From positions 1,043,731-1,107,730 of the forward strand of contig NZ_KI421511.1 of the NCBI RefSeq assembly GCF_000473265.1: 64,000 nt of DNA. The letters are read 5' to 3'. The translations under genes were made by a program, and so were the position numbers. Shown here piece after piece: positions 50,591 to 57,698 of this stretch. This DNA comes from Amycolatopsis thermoflava N1165 (GTDB lineage Bacteria; Actinomycetota; Actinomycetes; Mycobacteriales; Pseudonocardiaceae). The notes under the pieces are model-generated. The model saw nothing but the letters and a program-made list of their open reading frames with translations, searched no databases and was not told where the DNA came from. The stretch's first letter is position 1, and the number at the start of each line of letters is the position of its first letter.

Positions 50591-51475
50591 TCACACGATC
50601 CGGTTGCGCAGGACACCGAGGCCGGTGATGGCGACCTCGACGACGTCCCCGCGGGACAGGAACTTCGGCGGCTCGAACCCGATGCCGACCCCGGCCGGGG
50701 TGCCGGTGGCGATGATGTCGCCGGGCAGCAGCGTGATGCCCGCCGACAGGGTGGCGATCAGGTCCGGGATGTCGAAGATCAGGTCCTTGACCAGCGCCAG
50801 CTGGCGGTTCTCGCCGTTGACCGTGGTCTCCAGCTCCAGCGCGGTGACGTCGGGGACCTCGTCGGCGCTGACGGCGTACGGGCCCATCGGGCAGTGCGTG
50901 TCCAGCGACTTGCCCAGCAGCCACTGTTTGTGATCGCGCTGCAGATCCCGCGCGGTGACGTCGTTGACGATGGTGTATCCCCACACGTGCTCGAAGGCTC
51001 GCTCCCGGCTGATGCCGCGGCCGCCCCGGCCGATGATGACCGCGAGCTCACCCTCGTAGTCCAGTTCGGACGTGACCCCGGGGTGCGATTGGACGTCGTC
51101 GTAGGGGCCGGTCACCGACGTGGTGGTCTTGGAGAACAGGATGGGTTTGTCGGGCAGCGCCTCGGAGCGGCCCGGCGTGTCGTACCCGCTGCGGCCGAAC
51201 TCCGCGACGTGTTCCCGGTAGTTCTTCCCGACGCAGAACACGTTGCGGCGGGGCGCCGGGATCGGCGCGCGCAGCCGCACCGAGTCCAGCGGCGTTCCCG
51301 GTTGCTCGGAGGCCTGCCGGGCCAGGACGGGCCCGAGTTCGTCCCAGTTCTCCACGACTTCGAGCACTCCGGCGCCGTCGGGCAGAACCCCGCTGACGTC
51401 GTGGACCAGGCCGGACGCGGTGTCCACCACGCCGACCCGGTCCGTTCCCGCCGAGGTGAACGTCACCAGCTTCAT
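50591..51475 (-). CDS. fumarylacetoacetate hydrolase family protein
   Basis: The 294-residue FAH-family protein has VGKNYREHVAEFG, the metal-binding acidic residues in SELDYEGELAVIIG, VNDVTARDLQ, and the loop ATGTPAGVGIG. The ATG at 51475 is the natural start (MKLVTF). The longer frame would cross the ACCAAT repeats. It is the first gene of the four-gene minus-strand operon divergent from the GntR gene. Family members hydrolyse acylpyruvates or isomerise and decarboxylate related diacids. Confidence 0.9.
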   Translation of the reverse strand: MKLVTFTSAGTDRVGVVDTASGLVHDVSGVLPDGAGVLEVVENWDELGPVLARQASEQPGTPLDSVRLRAPIPAPRRNVFCVGKNYREHVAEFGRSGYDTPGRSEALPDKPILFSKTTTSVTGPYDDVQSHPGVTSELDYEGELAVIIGRGGRGISRERAFEHVWGYTIVNDVTARDLQRDHKQWLLGKSLDTHCPMGPYAVSADEVPDVTALELETTVNGENRQLALVKDLIFDIPDLIATLSAGITLLPGDIIATGTPAGVGIGFEPPKFLSRGDVVEVAITGLGVLRNRIV

Positions 51476-51480
51476 GTGTG

Positions 51481-51506
51481 ACCAATCTGAACCAATCGAA
51501 ACCAAT
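51481..51506. repeat. Three ACCAAT direct repeats at 10-bp spacing
   Basis: ACCAAT occurs at 51481-51486, 51491-51496 and 51501-51506, one helical turn apart, directly upstream of the FAH gene start. It mirrors the ATTGGT pair at 51571-51586. A regulator binding on one face of the helix is likely, probably the adjacent GntR protein. Confidence 0.6.
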
Positions 51507-51570
51507 ATTGCTGGCGTCAGACCATACGGGCTTCGACGGAGGCTGTCGACTGCGAGTTTGTCCTTGGCTC

Positions 51571-51586
51571 ATTGGTCTCAATTGGT
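51571..51586. repeat. Two ATTGGT direct repeats at 10-bp spacing
   Basis: ATTGGT lies at 51571-51576 and 51581-51586, the inverse complement of the ACCAAT repeats at the other side of the divergent region. It lies just upstream of the -10 box of the GntR gene, so it probably mediates autoregulation. Confidence 0.6.
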
Positions 51587-51596
51587 CAGGCGGTGG

Positions 51597-51602
51597 TAAG
51601 GT
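51597..51602 (+). promoter_or_regulatory. -10 box for a probably leaderless GntR transcript
   Basis: TAAGGT (51597-51602) lies 6 bp upstream of the ATG at 51609, and no Shine-Dalgarno sequence is visible. The spacing fits leaderless initiation. Confidence 0.4.
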
Positions 51603-51608
51603 CGGTCC

Positions 51609-52265
51609 ATGACGGTGGAGCAGTCCCTGCGTGCCCTGGTCGCGGAAGGCGCCCGGGACGGCACGCTGGGCCCCGGTGCGAAACTGCCGACCGAACGGGA
51701 CCTGGTGGCGCGGCTGTCGGCCCCGCGCAGCGCGGTCCGGCGCGCGCTGGAAGCGCTCGAACGCGACGGCTTGGTGAGCCGGCACGTCGGGCGGGGGACC
51801 TTCCTCACCGACGCCGTGACCGCGGCCGCCGACGCGCCGTCGGACACCAGCCCCGCCGAGATCATGCAGGTCCGGCAGTTGCTGGAGCCGCAGGTCGCCA
51901 TGGTCGCCGCCCGGGTGGCCACCCAGGCCGACCTCGCCCGCATCGGTGAGGTCCTGGACGCCGGTGGCGCGGCGGAGGACTTCGAGGGTTTCGAACGCTC
52001 CGACGCGCTGCTGCACCGTTCCATCGCCGTGGCGGCGCACAACGGCCTGCTGATGACGATGTTCGACGTCATGAACACCGCGCGCTCGCTGCCGGTGTGG
52101 GGAAGCCTCAAACGCCGCACCTCGACGCCCGAACTGCGCCGCTGCTACCACCGCGAGCACAGCGACATCGTGGAAGCCCTCCGCGACCGCGATCCCGACG
52201 GCGCCGCCGACGCGATGCGCGCCCACCTCCAGCACGTCAGCGACACCCTGCTCGGCCGCGGCTGA
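51609..52265 (+). CDS. GntR family transcriptional regulator (FadR/FCD subfamily)
   Basis: The 218-residue regulator has the winged-helix segment LGPGAKLPTERDLVARL and SAVRRALEALERDGLVSRH followed by VGRGTFLT, then an FCD ligand-binding domain. It is divergent from the FAH/hydrolase/amidohydrolase operon. The ACCAAT/ATTGGT repeats between them are direct repeats rather than the usual GntR palindrome, which is odd. An organic-acid inducer from the same pathway is likely. Confidence 0.9.
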   Translation: MTVEQSLRALVAEGARDGTLGPGAKLPTERDLVARLSAPRSAVRRALEALERDGLVSRHVGRGTFLTDAVTAAADAPSDTSPAEIMQVRQLLEPQVAMVAARVATQADLARIGEVLDAGGAAEDFEGFERSDALLHRSIAVAAHNGLLMTMFDVMNTARSLPVWGSLKRRTSTPELRRCYHREHSDIVEALRDRDPDGAADAMRAHLQHVSDTLLGRG

Positions 52266-52503
52266 CCGTTCGGGACGAGCAGGCGGCGAGGGTCACGGGC
52301 AGGCAGTTCTCTCAGCGCGAGCGGTGGTGCGGTTCGCAAGCACCTGATCACCGATGGAGCCGTCGCTCACTCATGAGTTCCGGCCTCGCCGCGCCGGGCC
52401 GGGGTCTGGCGTTGGTGTCCGCGGCCGACGCGCGTGGGGCAGTCGGACACGCCGTTCAACGCGGCTTTCCTTGCGGGTAGCCACGACCTGCTGTTTCCGG
52501 CGT

Positions 52504-52935
52504 TCAGAGGCAGCGGTCCCAGGGGTAGACGGTGCAGTCGATCGTGCCCCATACCGTCTTGCCGCCGCCTGAGCGGGGCCGGCTGCCCCATGCACTGCTC
52601 AGCTTGTCCACCATCGCCAGGCCGCGCCCGCCGGCCACCCGCGGGTCATGCTCCCTCACAACCGTGGGTTGCTCGTCGCTGCTGTCGTCCACCTCGATCA
52701 CGGTCCGGCACGGCTCGCGGAGCCGCCGGAGCCGCAGCTGGTGCGCACCACCAGCATGCTCGTAGGCGTTGCTCAGCAGCTCTGTGGCCACCAGTTGCAC
52801 CGCGACCAGGTGGTCCTCGCCGAGATCGGACAACGCTCTCGCCGCCCACTGCCGTACCGCCACGAGGGGCGGCACTGTATCCGGTTCGAGGTCCAACGTC
52901 AGCGGCGGCTCGGCAGTCATCGGTCGCGTCGTCAT
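52504..52935 (-). CDS. ATP-binding anti-sigma/RsbW-like regulatory protein
   Basis: The 143-residue protein has a GHKL ATPase fold. The N-box lies in ATELLSNAYEHA, the G1 box in VAGGRGLAMVD, and TVWGTIDC falls near the C-terminus. Small stand-alone proteins of this type are common in Streptomyces and relatives as anti-sigma factors or serine kinases. The ATG at 52935 has a GGAG-like site; a TTG at 52959 is an alternative. No anti-sigma antagonist gene is adjacent, so its partner is unknown. The 238 bp separating its 3' end from the GntR gene hold nothing recognisable. Confidence 0.82.
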   Translation of the reverse strand: MTTRPMTAEPPLTLDLEPDTVPPLVAVRQWAARALSDLGEDHLVAVQLVATELLSNAYEHAGGAHQLRLRRLREPCRTVIEVDDSSDEQPTVVREHDPRVAGGRGLAMVDKLSSAWGSRPRSGGGKTVWGTIDCTVYPWDRCL

Positions 52936-53039
52936 CCCCACTCCGCCCTGTCTGCTCAAGGCGGTCGTTCGCGTCTACCCTGCTGACCGACCGCCAAAAC
53001 CGCAACTCAAGCGGGGGGTTCGGGTCGAGCGGACGTTAC

Positions 53040-53185
53040 TGGCAGCCACGCCGCGAACTTCTTCGTGCCGCCCGCCGTGCCCGCGGTTCGAGCACACCGC
53101 CGACCTCATCTCGGCGAGGCCACGGCGATCTTCCTCGTCAACCACGGCGTGGTGACGGTCGGCCCGACGCTGGAGGCTCCTGGAC
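53040..53185 (+). pseudogene. Class II aldolase remnant
   Basis: Two frames give a class II aldolase/adducin C-terminal piece. ANFFVPPAVP is followed, after a shift near 53087, by RFEHTADLIS. A shift back gives GEATAIFLVNHGVVTVGPTLE, which carries the family LVNHGVVTVG strand with the conserved metal-binding His. No start, no N-terminal metal-binding HTH motif and no intact frame remain. The 53040-53185 interval is a decayed fragment caught between the ATPase gene and the flavoprotein stop. Confidence 0.5.
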
Positions 53186-53190
53186 CCGGG

Positions 53191-54900
53191 TCAGGTCGCC
53201 GGTGCGGGGCGAGTTTCCTTCGCGCGTCCGCGGGGCTGCTGGGCGTTCGCCGCGAAGAGCCGGTGCAGGAGCTGGATCGCCACCGAGCCCTCGCCGACGG
53301 CGGAGGCCACGCGTTTCACCGAGCCGTGCCGGGCGTCGCCGGCGGCGAAGACGCCGGGCATGCTCGTTTCGAGGAGCAGCGGGTTGCGCTGCAGTGGCCA
53401 GGTGCCGTCGCGGAGGTCGGATCCGGTGAGGACGAAGCCCTGGTCGTCCCGGTCGATCTCGGGTGGCAGCCAGCGGGTATGCGGCCGGGCCCCGATCATG
53501 ATGAACAGCCCGTCCGCGCCGGTGGTTTCCTCGTCGCCGGTCACGCGGTCGCGGAGCACGAGGTGGTCCAGCCGTCCGTCACCGCCGCCGCCCACGATCT
53601 CGGTTCCGGTGCGGACCTCCAGCCCGGGGGTCGCCGCGATCTCGCGGGTCAGGTACTGCGACATGCCGGCTTCCAGCGAAGAGGCGCGGACCACGAGCGT
53701 GACGCTGCGGGCGTAGCGGGCGAGGTACAGGGCGGCCTGGCCGGCCGAGTTGCCGCCACCAAGGACGTACACGTCGCGGCCGGTCATGGCGGGCGCTTCC
53801 GAGGACGGCGGGCCGTAGAAGACCCCGGCGCCGCTGAGGGCTTCCAGCGCAGGCACTCCGAGCTGGTGGTAGCTCGCGCCGGTGGCCAGGAGGACCGCGC
53901 GGGTCCGCACCCGGGCGTCGCCGGACAGGGTGACGAACAGCTCGCCGCCCGCGCGCTCCACAGCGCGGGCCTGCCGCATGAACGCGAACTTCGCGCCGAA
54001 GACCCACGCCTGGTCGTAGGCCTGCTGGGCGAGGCGCCGGCCGCTGACGCCCCGGGGGAACCCGAGGTAGTTGCGGATCAGCGAGCTGGAGGTCGCCTGG
54101 CCGCCGAGCCCGCCCTCGTCGACGACCAGCGTGCTGAACCCCTCCGACGCGCCGTACACGGCCGCGGACAGCCCGGCCGGCCCGGCCCCGACGATGACCA
54201 GGTCGAACTCCATCCGCTCGGGGCTCACCGGCGAGCCTGAGGCCAACGCCAGCTCGGTGTTGCTCGGGTCGGTGAGGACGGTGCCGTCGGGGAAGAGGAC
54301 GACCGGCAGCCGGATCCCGTCGCCCACCGTGGCCAGGCGTGCGCGGCCCTCGTCGGAGTCGGCCAGGCAGAACGAGTGCGGGATCGCGCAGCGGCCGAGG
54401 GCCTGGCGCAGCTCGTAGGCCCGGCCGGACCAGGTCTCCCCGATGACGTGGATGGTGTAGGGCGAGGTCCGCCGCGACTCGGCCCAGTCCAGCAGCGAAC
54501 TCGAGATCGCTTGGTGGAACGCCTCGTCCGGGGTGGCCATCGGCCGCAGGACGTAGTGGTCGATGAGCCCGCGGGCGATCGAGGTGTAGATCGCTTCGCC
54601 GGTTTCGCGGTCGCCCCAGTCGCCCCACGCGATGAGCAGCCCGCGTTTCGCGTGCGGGTGGAGGCGGCGGGTGCGGTCCAGCAGCTCGCTGCCGGTCATC
54701 CCGGGCAGCCACTGGCCGGCGAGGACGAGCGCGACCTCATCGCCCGCGCCGGCGAGTTCCTCGAGGACAGTCAGCGCCTTCTGGGGCGAGGACAGGCACA
54801 CGATCCGGTAGTGCCGGGCGTAGCGCTCCCGCAGCTCCCGCTCGACATCCCCGAGTACGTCCGCATCCCCGTCGACGGCGACGAGCACTGCGCCGGACAT
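53191..54900 (-). CDS. fused response-regulator-like/thioredoxin-reductase-like flavoprotein
   Basis: The 569-residue protein has three parts. Residues about 1-130 form a receiver-like domain with VALVLAGQWLPGMTG; the phosphoacceptor Asp is not at the usual place, so this is a pseudo-receiver. Residues about 145-225 are thioredoxin-like. The C-terminal half is a thioredoxin-reductase fold with GAGPAGLSAAVYGAS (FAD) and VLGGGNSAGQAALYLARYA (NADPH), and GDARHGSVKRVASAVGEG near the end. The redox CxxC of thioredoxin reductases is absent (YGPPSSEAPAM at that point), so the electron acceptor is unknown. The ATG at 54900 is family-like. Confidence 0.85.
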   Translation of the reverse strand: MSGAVLVAVDGDADVLGDVERELRERYARHYRIVCLSSPQKALTVLEELAGAGDEVALVLAGQWLPGMTGSELLDRTRRLHPHAKRGLLIAWGDWGDRETGEAIYTSIARGLIDHYVLRPMATPDEAFHQAISSSLLDWAESRRTSPYTIHVIGETWSGRAYELRQALGRCAIPHSFCLADSDEGRARLATVGDGIRLPVVLFPDGTVLTDPSNTELALASGSPVSPERMEFDLVIVGAGPAGLSAAVYGASEGFSTLVVDEGGLGGQATSSSLIRNYLGFPRGVSGRRLAQQAYDQAWVFGAKFAFMRQARAVERAGGELFVTLSGDARVRTRAVLLATGASYHQLGVPALEALSGAGVFYGPPSSEAPAMTGRDVYVLGGGNSAGQAALYLARYARSVTLVVRASSLEAGMSQYLTREIAATPGLEVRTGTEIVGGGGDGRLDHLVLRDRVTGDEETTGADGLFIMIGARPHTRWLPPEIDRDDQGFVLTGSDLRDGTWPLQRNPLLLETSMPGVFAAGDARHGSVKRVASAVGEGSVAIQLLHRLFAANAQQPRGRAKETRPAPAT

Positions 54901-54941
54901 GCCGACGACTGTAACCGCTTGTTGGCCGCCTGGAAACGGCC

Positions 54942-56003
54942 TCACTCCGCCAGCAGCCCCCGGTACAGCGTCAGGTGCGCCCGCGCCGCGGCGCCCCAGC
55001 TGTAGGACGCTGCCAGCTGACGGCCGGCTTCCCGCAGGCGCTCCGGGTCAGCCAGCGCGGCTCGCATCTGGTCGGCCAGCCCGGCGGGGTCGGTGGCGAA
55101 CCGGGCGGCGCCGTCGAACACTTCGCGCAGCACGGGCAGCTCGCGGGTGACCACCGGAACTCCGGCGGCCAGCGCCTCCATCGCGGCGAGGCCGAAGCCC
55201 TCTTTGGTCGAGGGGAAGGCGAACACGTCCGCCGCGGCGACCAGGGACGGCAGCGCGTCGTGCGCGACCGGGCCCAGCACCACCGGCTCCACGCCCAGCT
55301 CGGCGGCCCGCTTCTCCCACGCCGTCCGGTAGTCGCGGTAGTCGAACAGGGTCTCGCCGCCCGCGATCACCAGCCGCACGTCCGGGTCGGTCTCGCGTAG
55401 CAGCGCGTAGGCCTCCAGCAGGTCCAGCGAACCCTTGCGTGGCTCGATCCCGCCCACCGACAGCACGAAACGACCCGACCACGCGGGATCCGGCGCGGCA
55501 CTGGCGAACCGCTCGTAGTCGACGCCGTTCGGGATCACCGTCGCCTCGACGCCCCAGCCCTCGCGCAGCTCCCCGGCCACCGCGGCGGACACGCAGACGT
55601 GCGCGTACGGGCGGCGGATCGCGCGTTCGTGGCAGGCGGCCAGTTCCGGCGTGGTGAAATGGTCGATGTGGTGCACCGTGCGCACGACCCGCTCGACCGC
55701 GTTGGCGCTGATGCAGTCCTGGGCGTGCACGATGTCGTAGCCGCCCGGGTCGAACGCCGCGCGCAGCACCTCGATCGAGCGCAGGATCCGCGGCCCGACG
55801 CCCTCGCCCTCGACCTCCGGGAACGGCACGATCCGCACGCTCACCGCCGGGTCGACCGGGCGGAAGAACCCGCTGTCCCCACCGCGGCCCAGCGACCACA
55901 CGGTCACCTCCGCGCCCTCGGCGGCCAGCGCCTCGGCCAGGGCCAGAGTGTGCACGACCCCGCCGCGCGGCTTCGTCGAGTAGCTGAGCAGGGCGATCCT
56001 CAC
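54942..56003 (-). CDS. MSMEG_0565-family glycosyltransferase (GT4 fold), Nit1C cluster
   Basis: This 353-residue GT-B glycosyltransferase begins IALLSYSTKPRGGVVHTLALA and has IPNGVDYERFA, VGGIEPRKGSLDLLEAY and the donor-binding ESTKEGFGLAAMEALAAGVP, here FPSTKEGFGLAAMEAL. Nitrilase clusters of the MSMEG_0565 type regularly contain such a protein; its acceptor is unknown. The GTG at 56003 overlaps the nitrilase-like gene stop (GTGA). It is the last gene of the operon. Confidence 0.88.
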   Translation of the reverse strand: MRIALLSYSTKPRGGVVHTLALAEALAAEGAEVTVWSLGRGGDSGFFRPVDPAVSVRIVPFPEVEGEGVGPRILRSIEVLRAAFDPGGYDIVHAQDCISANAVERVVRTVHHIDHFTTPELAACHERAIRRPYAHVCVSAAVAGELREGWGVEATVIPNGVDYERFASAAPDPAWSGRFVLSVGGIEPRKGSLDLLEAYALLRETDPDVRLVIAGGETLFDYRDYRTAWEKRAAELGVEPVVLGPVAHDALPSLVAAADVFAFPSTKEGFGLAAMEALAAGVPVVTRELPVLREVFDGAARFATDPAGLADQMRAALADPERLREAGRQLAASYSWGAAARAHLTLYRGLLAE

Positions 56004-56833
56004 GTGCGGCTCCAGTAGGCGTCGGGTTTGCGCTCGGCCAGGTGGTGCAGCACCCGCCGCGCGGTGGCGACCTCGCCGGCGACGTCGACCTCGGCGATCG
56101 CGATGCCGGCCTTGCTCCAGGTGCGGGCCAGGATGTCGCCGCCCGGCCCGACCACCTTGGCCTGGCCCAGGAAGCGCATCCCGCCCATCGCGCCGGTCTG
56201 GTTCGACGAGGCCAGCACCACCTGGTTCTCCGCCGCGCGCGCCTGGTCGTAGAGGTCGAACAACCGGGCCTGCCGGTCCTGCGACATGCGGGGCGCGCGG
56301 TTGGTGATGCTGGTGGGCCACGCCGACAGGCAGGCCAGGATCTCGGCGCCGTCGAGGGCGAGGCTGCGCGCCGATTCGGGGAACGTCTTGTCGTAGTCGA
56401 TGAGCATGCCGAGCCGCCCCACCGGCGAGTCGAACGCGGCGAAGGAGGTGCCTGCCGAGTAGGCGGCGACCTCGCCGGGCGGCTGGTGCACCTTGCGATG
56501 CCTGCCGAGCACGCCGTCGCCGGTGACGCACACCGCCGCGTTGTAGCGCTGCTCGCCGTCGGCCTCGCAGTACCCGACGCACACCACCATGTCCGCGGCG
56601 AGCGCGGCGATCTTGCGCAGGTGCACATCGTCCGGGGCGAGCGCGGGTGGTAGCGCGCCGGGGTCCGGGTGGCGCAGGTCGGCGAGGTACCCGCCGAGCG
56701 CGGCGTCGGGCAGCACCAGCAGCGCCACCCCCGAGGAGCGGGCGTGCTCGATGAGCGTGGCGATGCGCTGCAGGTCGAAGTCGAGGTCGCGGCCGAAGTG
56801 CGCGGCCACGGCTCCGATGCGGATGGTCCCCAT
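56000..56833 (-). CDS. Nitrilase-fold paralogue with Asp in place of catalytic Glu and Cys (probable pseudoenzyme)
   Basis: This 277-residue protein is a close tandem paralogue of the next nitrilase (56838-57698). In it the catalytic Lys is kept (HRKVH, K114). The Glu is Asp (LPDAALGGYL, D43) and the nucleophile Cys is Asp (GMLIDYDKTFPES, D146, codon GAC where the paralogue has TGC). Both changes are in otherwise well conserved motifs, so ordinary thioimidate chemistry is not possible. The frame is intact, in step with its neighbours and overlaps the glycosyltransferase start by 4 bp, so it is likely expressed as a structural partner or regulator. Confidence 0.88.
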   Translation of the reverse strand: MGTIRIGAVAAHFGRDLDFDLQRIATLIEHARSSGVALLVLPDAALGGYLADLRHPDPGALPPALAPDDVHLRKIAALAADMVVCVGYCEADGEQRYNAAVCVTGDGVLGRHRKVHQPPGEVAAYSAGTSFAAFDSPVGRLGMLIDYDKTFPESARSLALDGAEILACLSAWPTSITNRAPRMSQDRQARLFDLYDQARAAENQVVLASSNQTGAMGGMRFLGQAKVVGPGGDILARTWSKAGIAIAEVDVAGEVATARRVLHHLAERKPDAYWSRT

Positions 56834-56837
56834 CGCG

Positions 56838-57698
56838 TCAGTATCGCGCCGCGGCGAGTTCCTCCTCGCCGCCGGCCAGCGCCGGGTAGGCCGCCGGCCG
56901 CCGGTCCCGCAGGTGGCCCATCGACCGGCGCGCGGTCTCCAGCGCCTGCCGCACGTCGAGTTCGGCGACGGCGATGCCTTCGGCGACTCCGGTGCCGGCC
57001 AGGATCTCGCCGCCCGGGTCGACGACCTTGGCGCTGGCGACGAACCGCAGGTCGCCGAACGCGCCGGACTGGTTGGCCGACAGCCACACGATCTGGTTCT
57101 CCAGCGCTCGCGCCTGGTCGAACAGGTCGAAGCGGCGTTTCCACCGGTCCTGCGCGAGGTCCGCGGCGGGGTTGGTGCGGCTGCCCGGCCACGCCGAGAC
57201 GCACACGCCGATCTCGGCGCCGTCCAGGGCGAGGCTGCGCGCGGACTCGGGGAACGCCTTGTCGTAGCAGATGAGCATGCCCAGCCGCCCGACCGGCGTG
57301 TCGAACGCGGCGAACCCGTCGCCGGCGCGGTAGGTGGCGTCCTCCGACAGCGGTTGGTGCACCTTGCGGTGGTTGCCCAGCACGCCGTCACCGGTCACGC
57401 AGACGACGCTGTTGTAGAGCCGTCCTTCGGCGTGCTCGCAGTAGCCCGCGGTCACCACCATGTCCCCGGCGAGCGCGGCCAGCCGCTTGATCTCGGGGCC
57501 GTCGACGTCCAGGGGTGGTGGCCCGTCGGCTCCGCCGTCGAGGTTGGCCAGGTAGCCGCCGAGGCAGGCCTCGGGCAGGGCGAGCAGGCCGACGCCGTCC
57601 GCGCGGGCGGTGGCGATCAGGGCGGCGATGCGGTCGAAATCGCGCTCCAGGTCGCGGTCGAAGGGCGCCGCGACCGCGGCCATCCGCAGGGTGCTCAT
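56838..57698 (-). CDS. Nitrilase of the Nit1C cluster (Nit6803-like)
   Basis: The 286-residue nitrilase has the complete catalytic triad: Glu43 (LPEACLGGYL), Lys112 (HRKVHQP) and Cys144 (GMLICYDKAFPES). Nitrilases of this cluster convert a nitrile or possibly cyanide to acid or amide plus ammonia; the true substrate is not settled. It starts at 57698, overlapping the GNAT-AIR synthase stop as ATGA, and the pseudoenzyme paralogue follows 4 bp later. The arrangement implies coordinated expression with the radical SAM and flavoproteins. Confidence 0.92.
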   Translation of the reverse strand: MSTLRMAAVAAPFDRDLERDFDRIAALIATARADGVGLLALPEACLGGYLANLDGGADGPPPLDVDGPEIKRLAALAGDMVVTAGYCEHAEGRLYNSVVCVTGDGVLGNHRKVHQPLSEDATYRAGDGFAAFDTPVGRLGMLICYDKAFPESARSLALDGAEIGVCVSAWPGSRTNPAADLAQDRWKRRFDLFDQARALENQIVWLSANQSGAFGDLRFVASAKVVDPGGEILAGTGVAEGIAVAELDVRQALETARRSMGHLRDRRPAAYPALAGGEEELAAARY

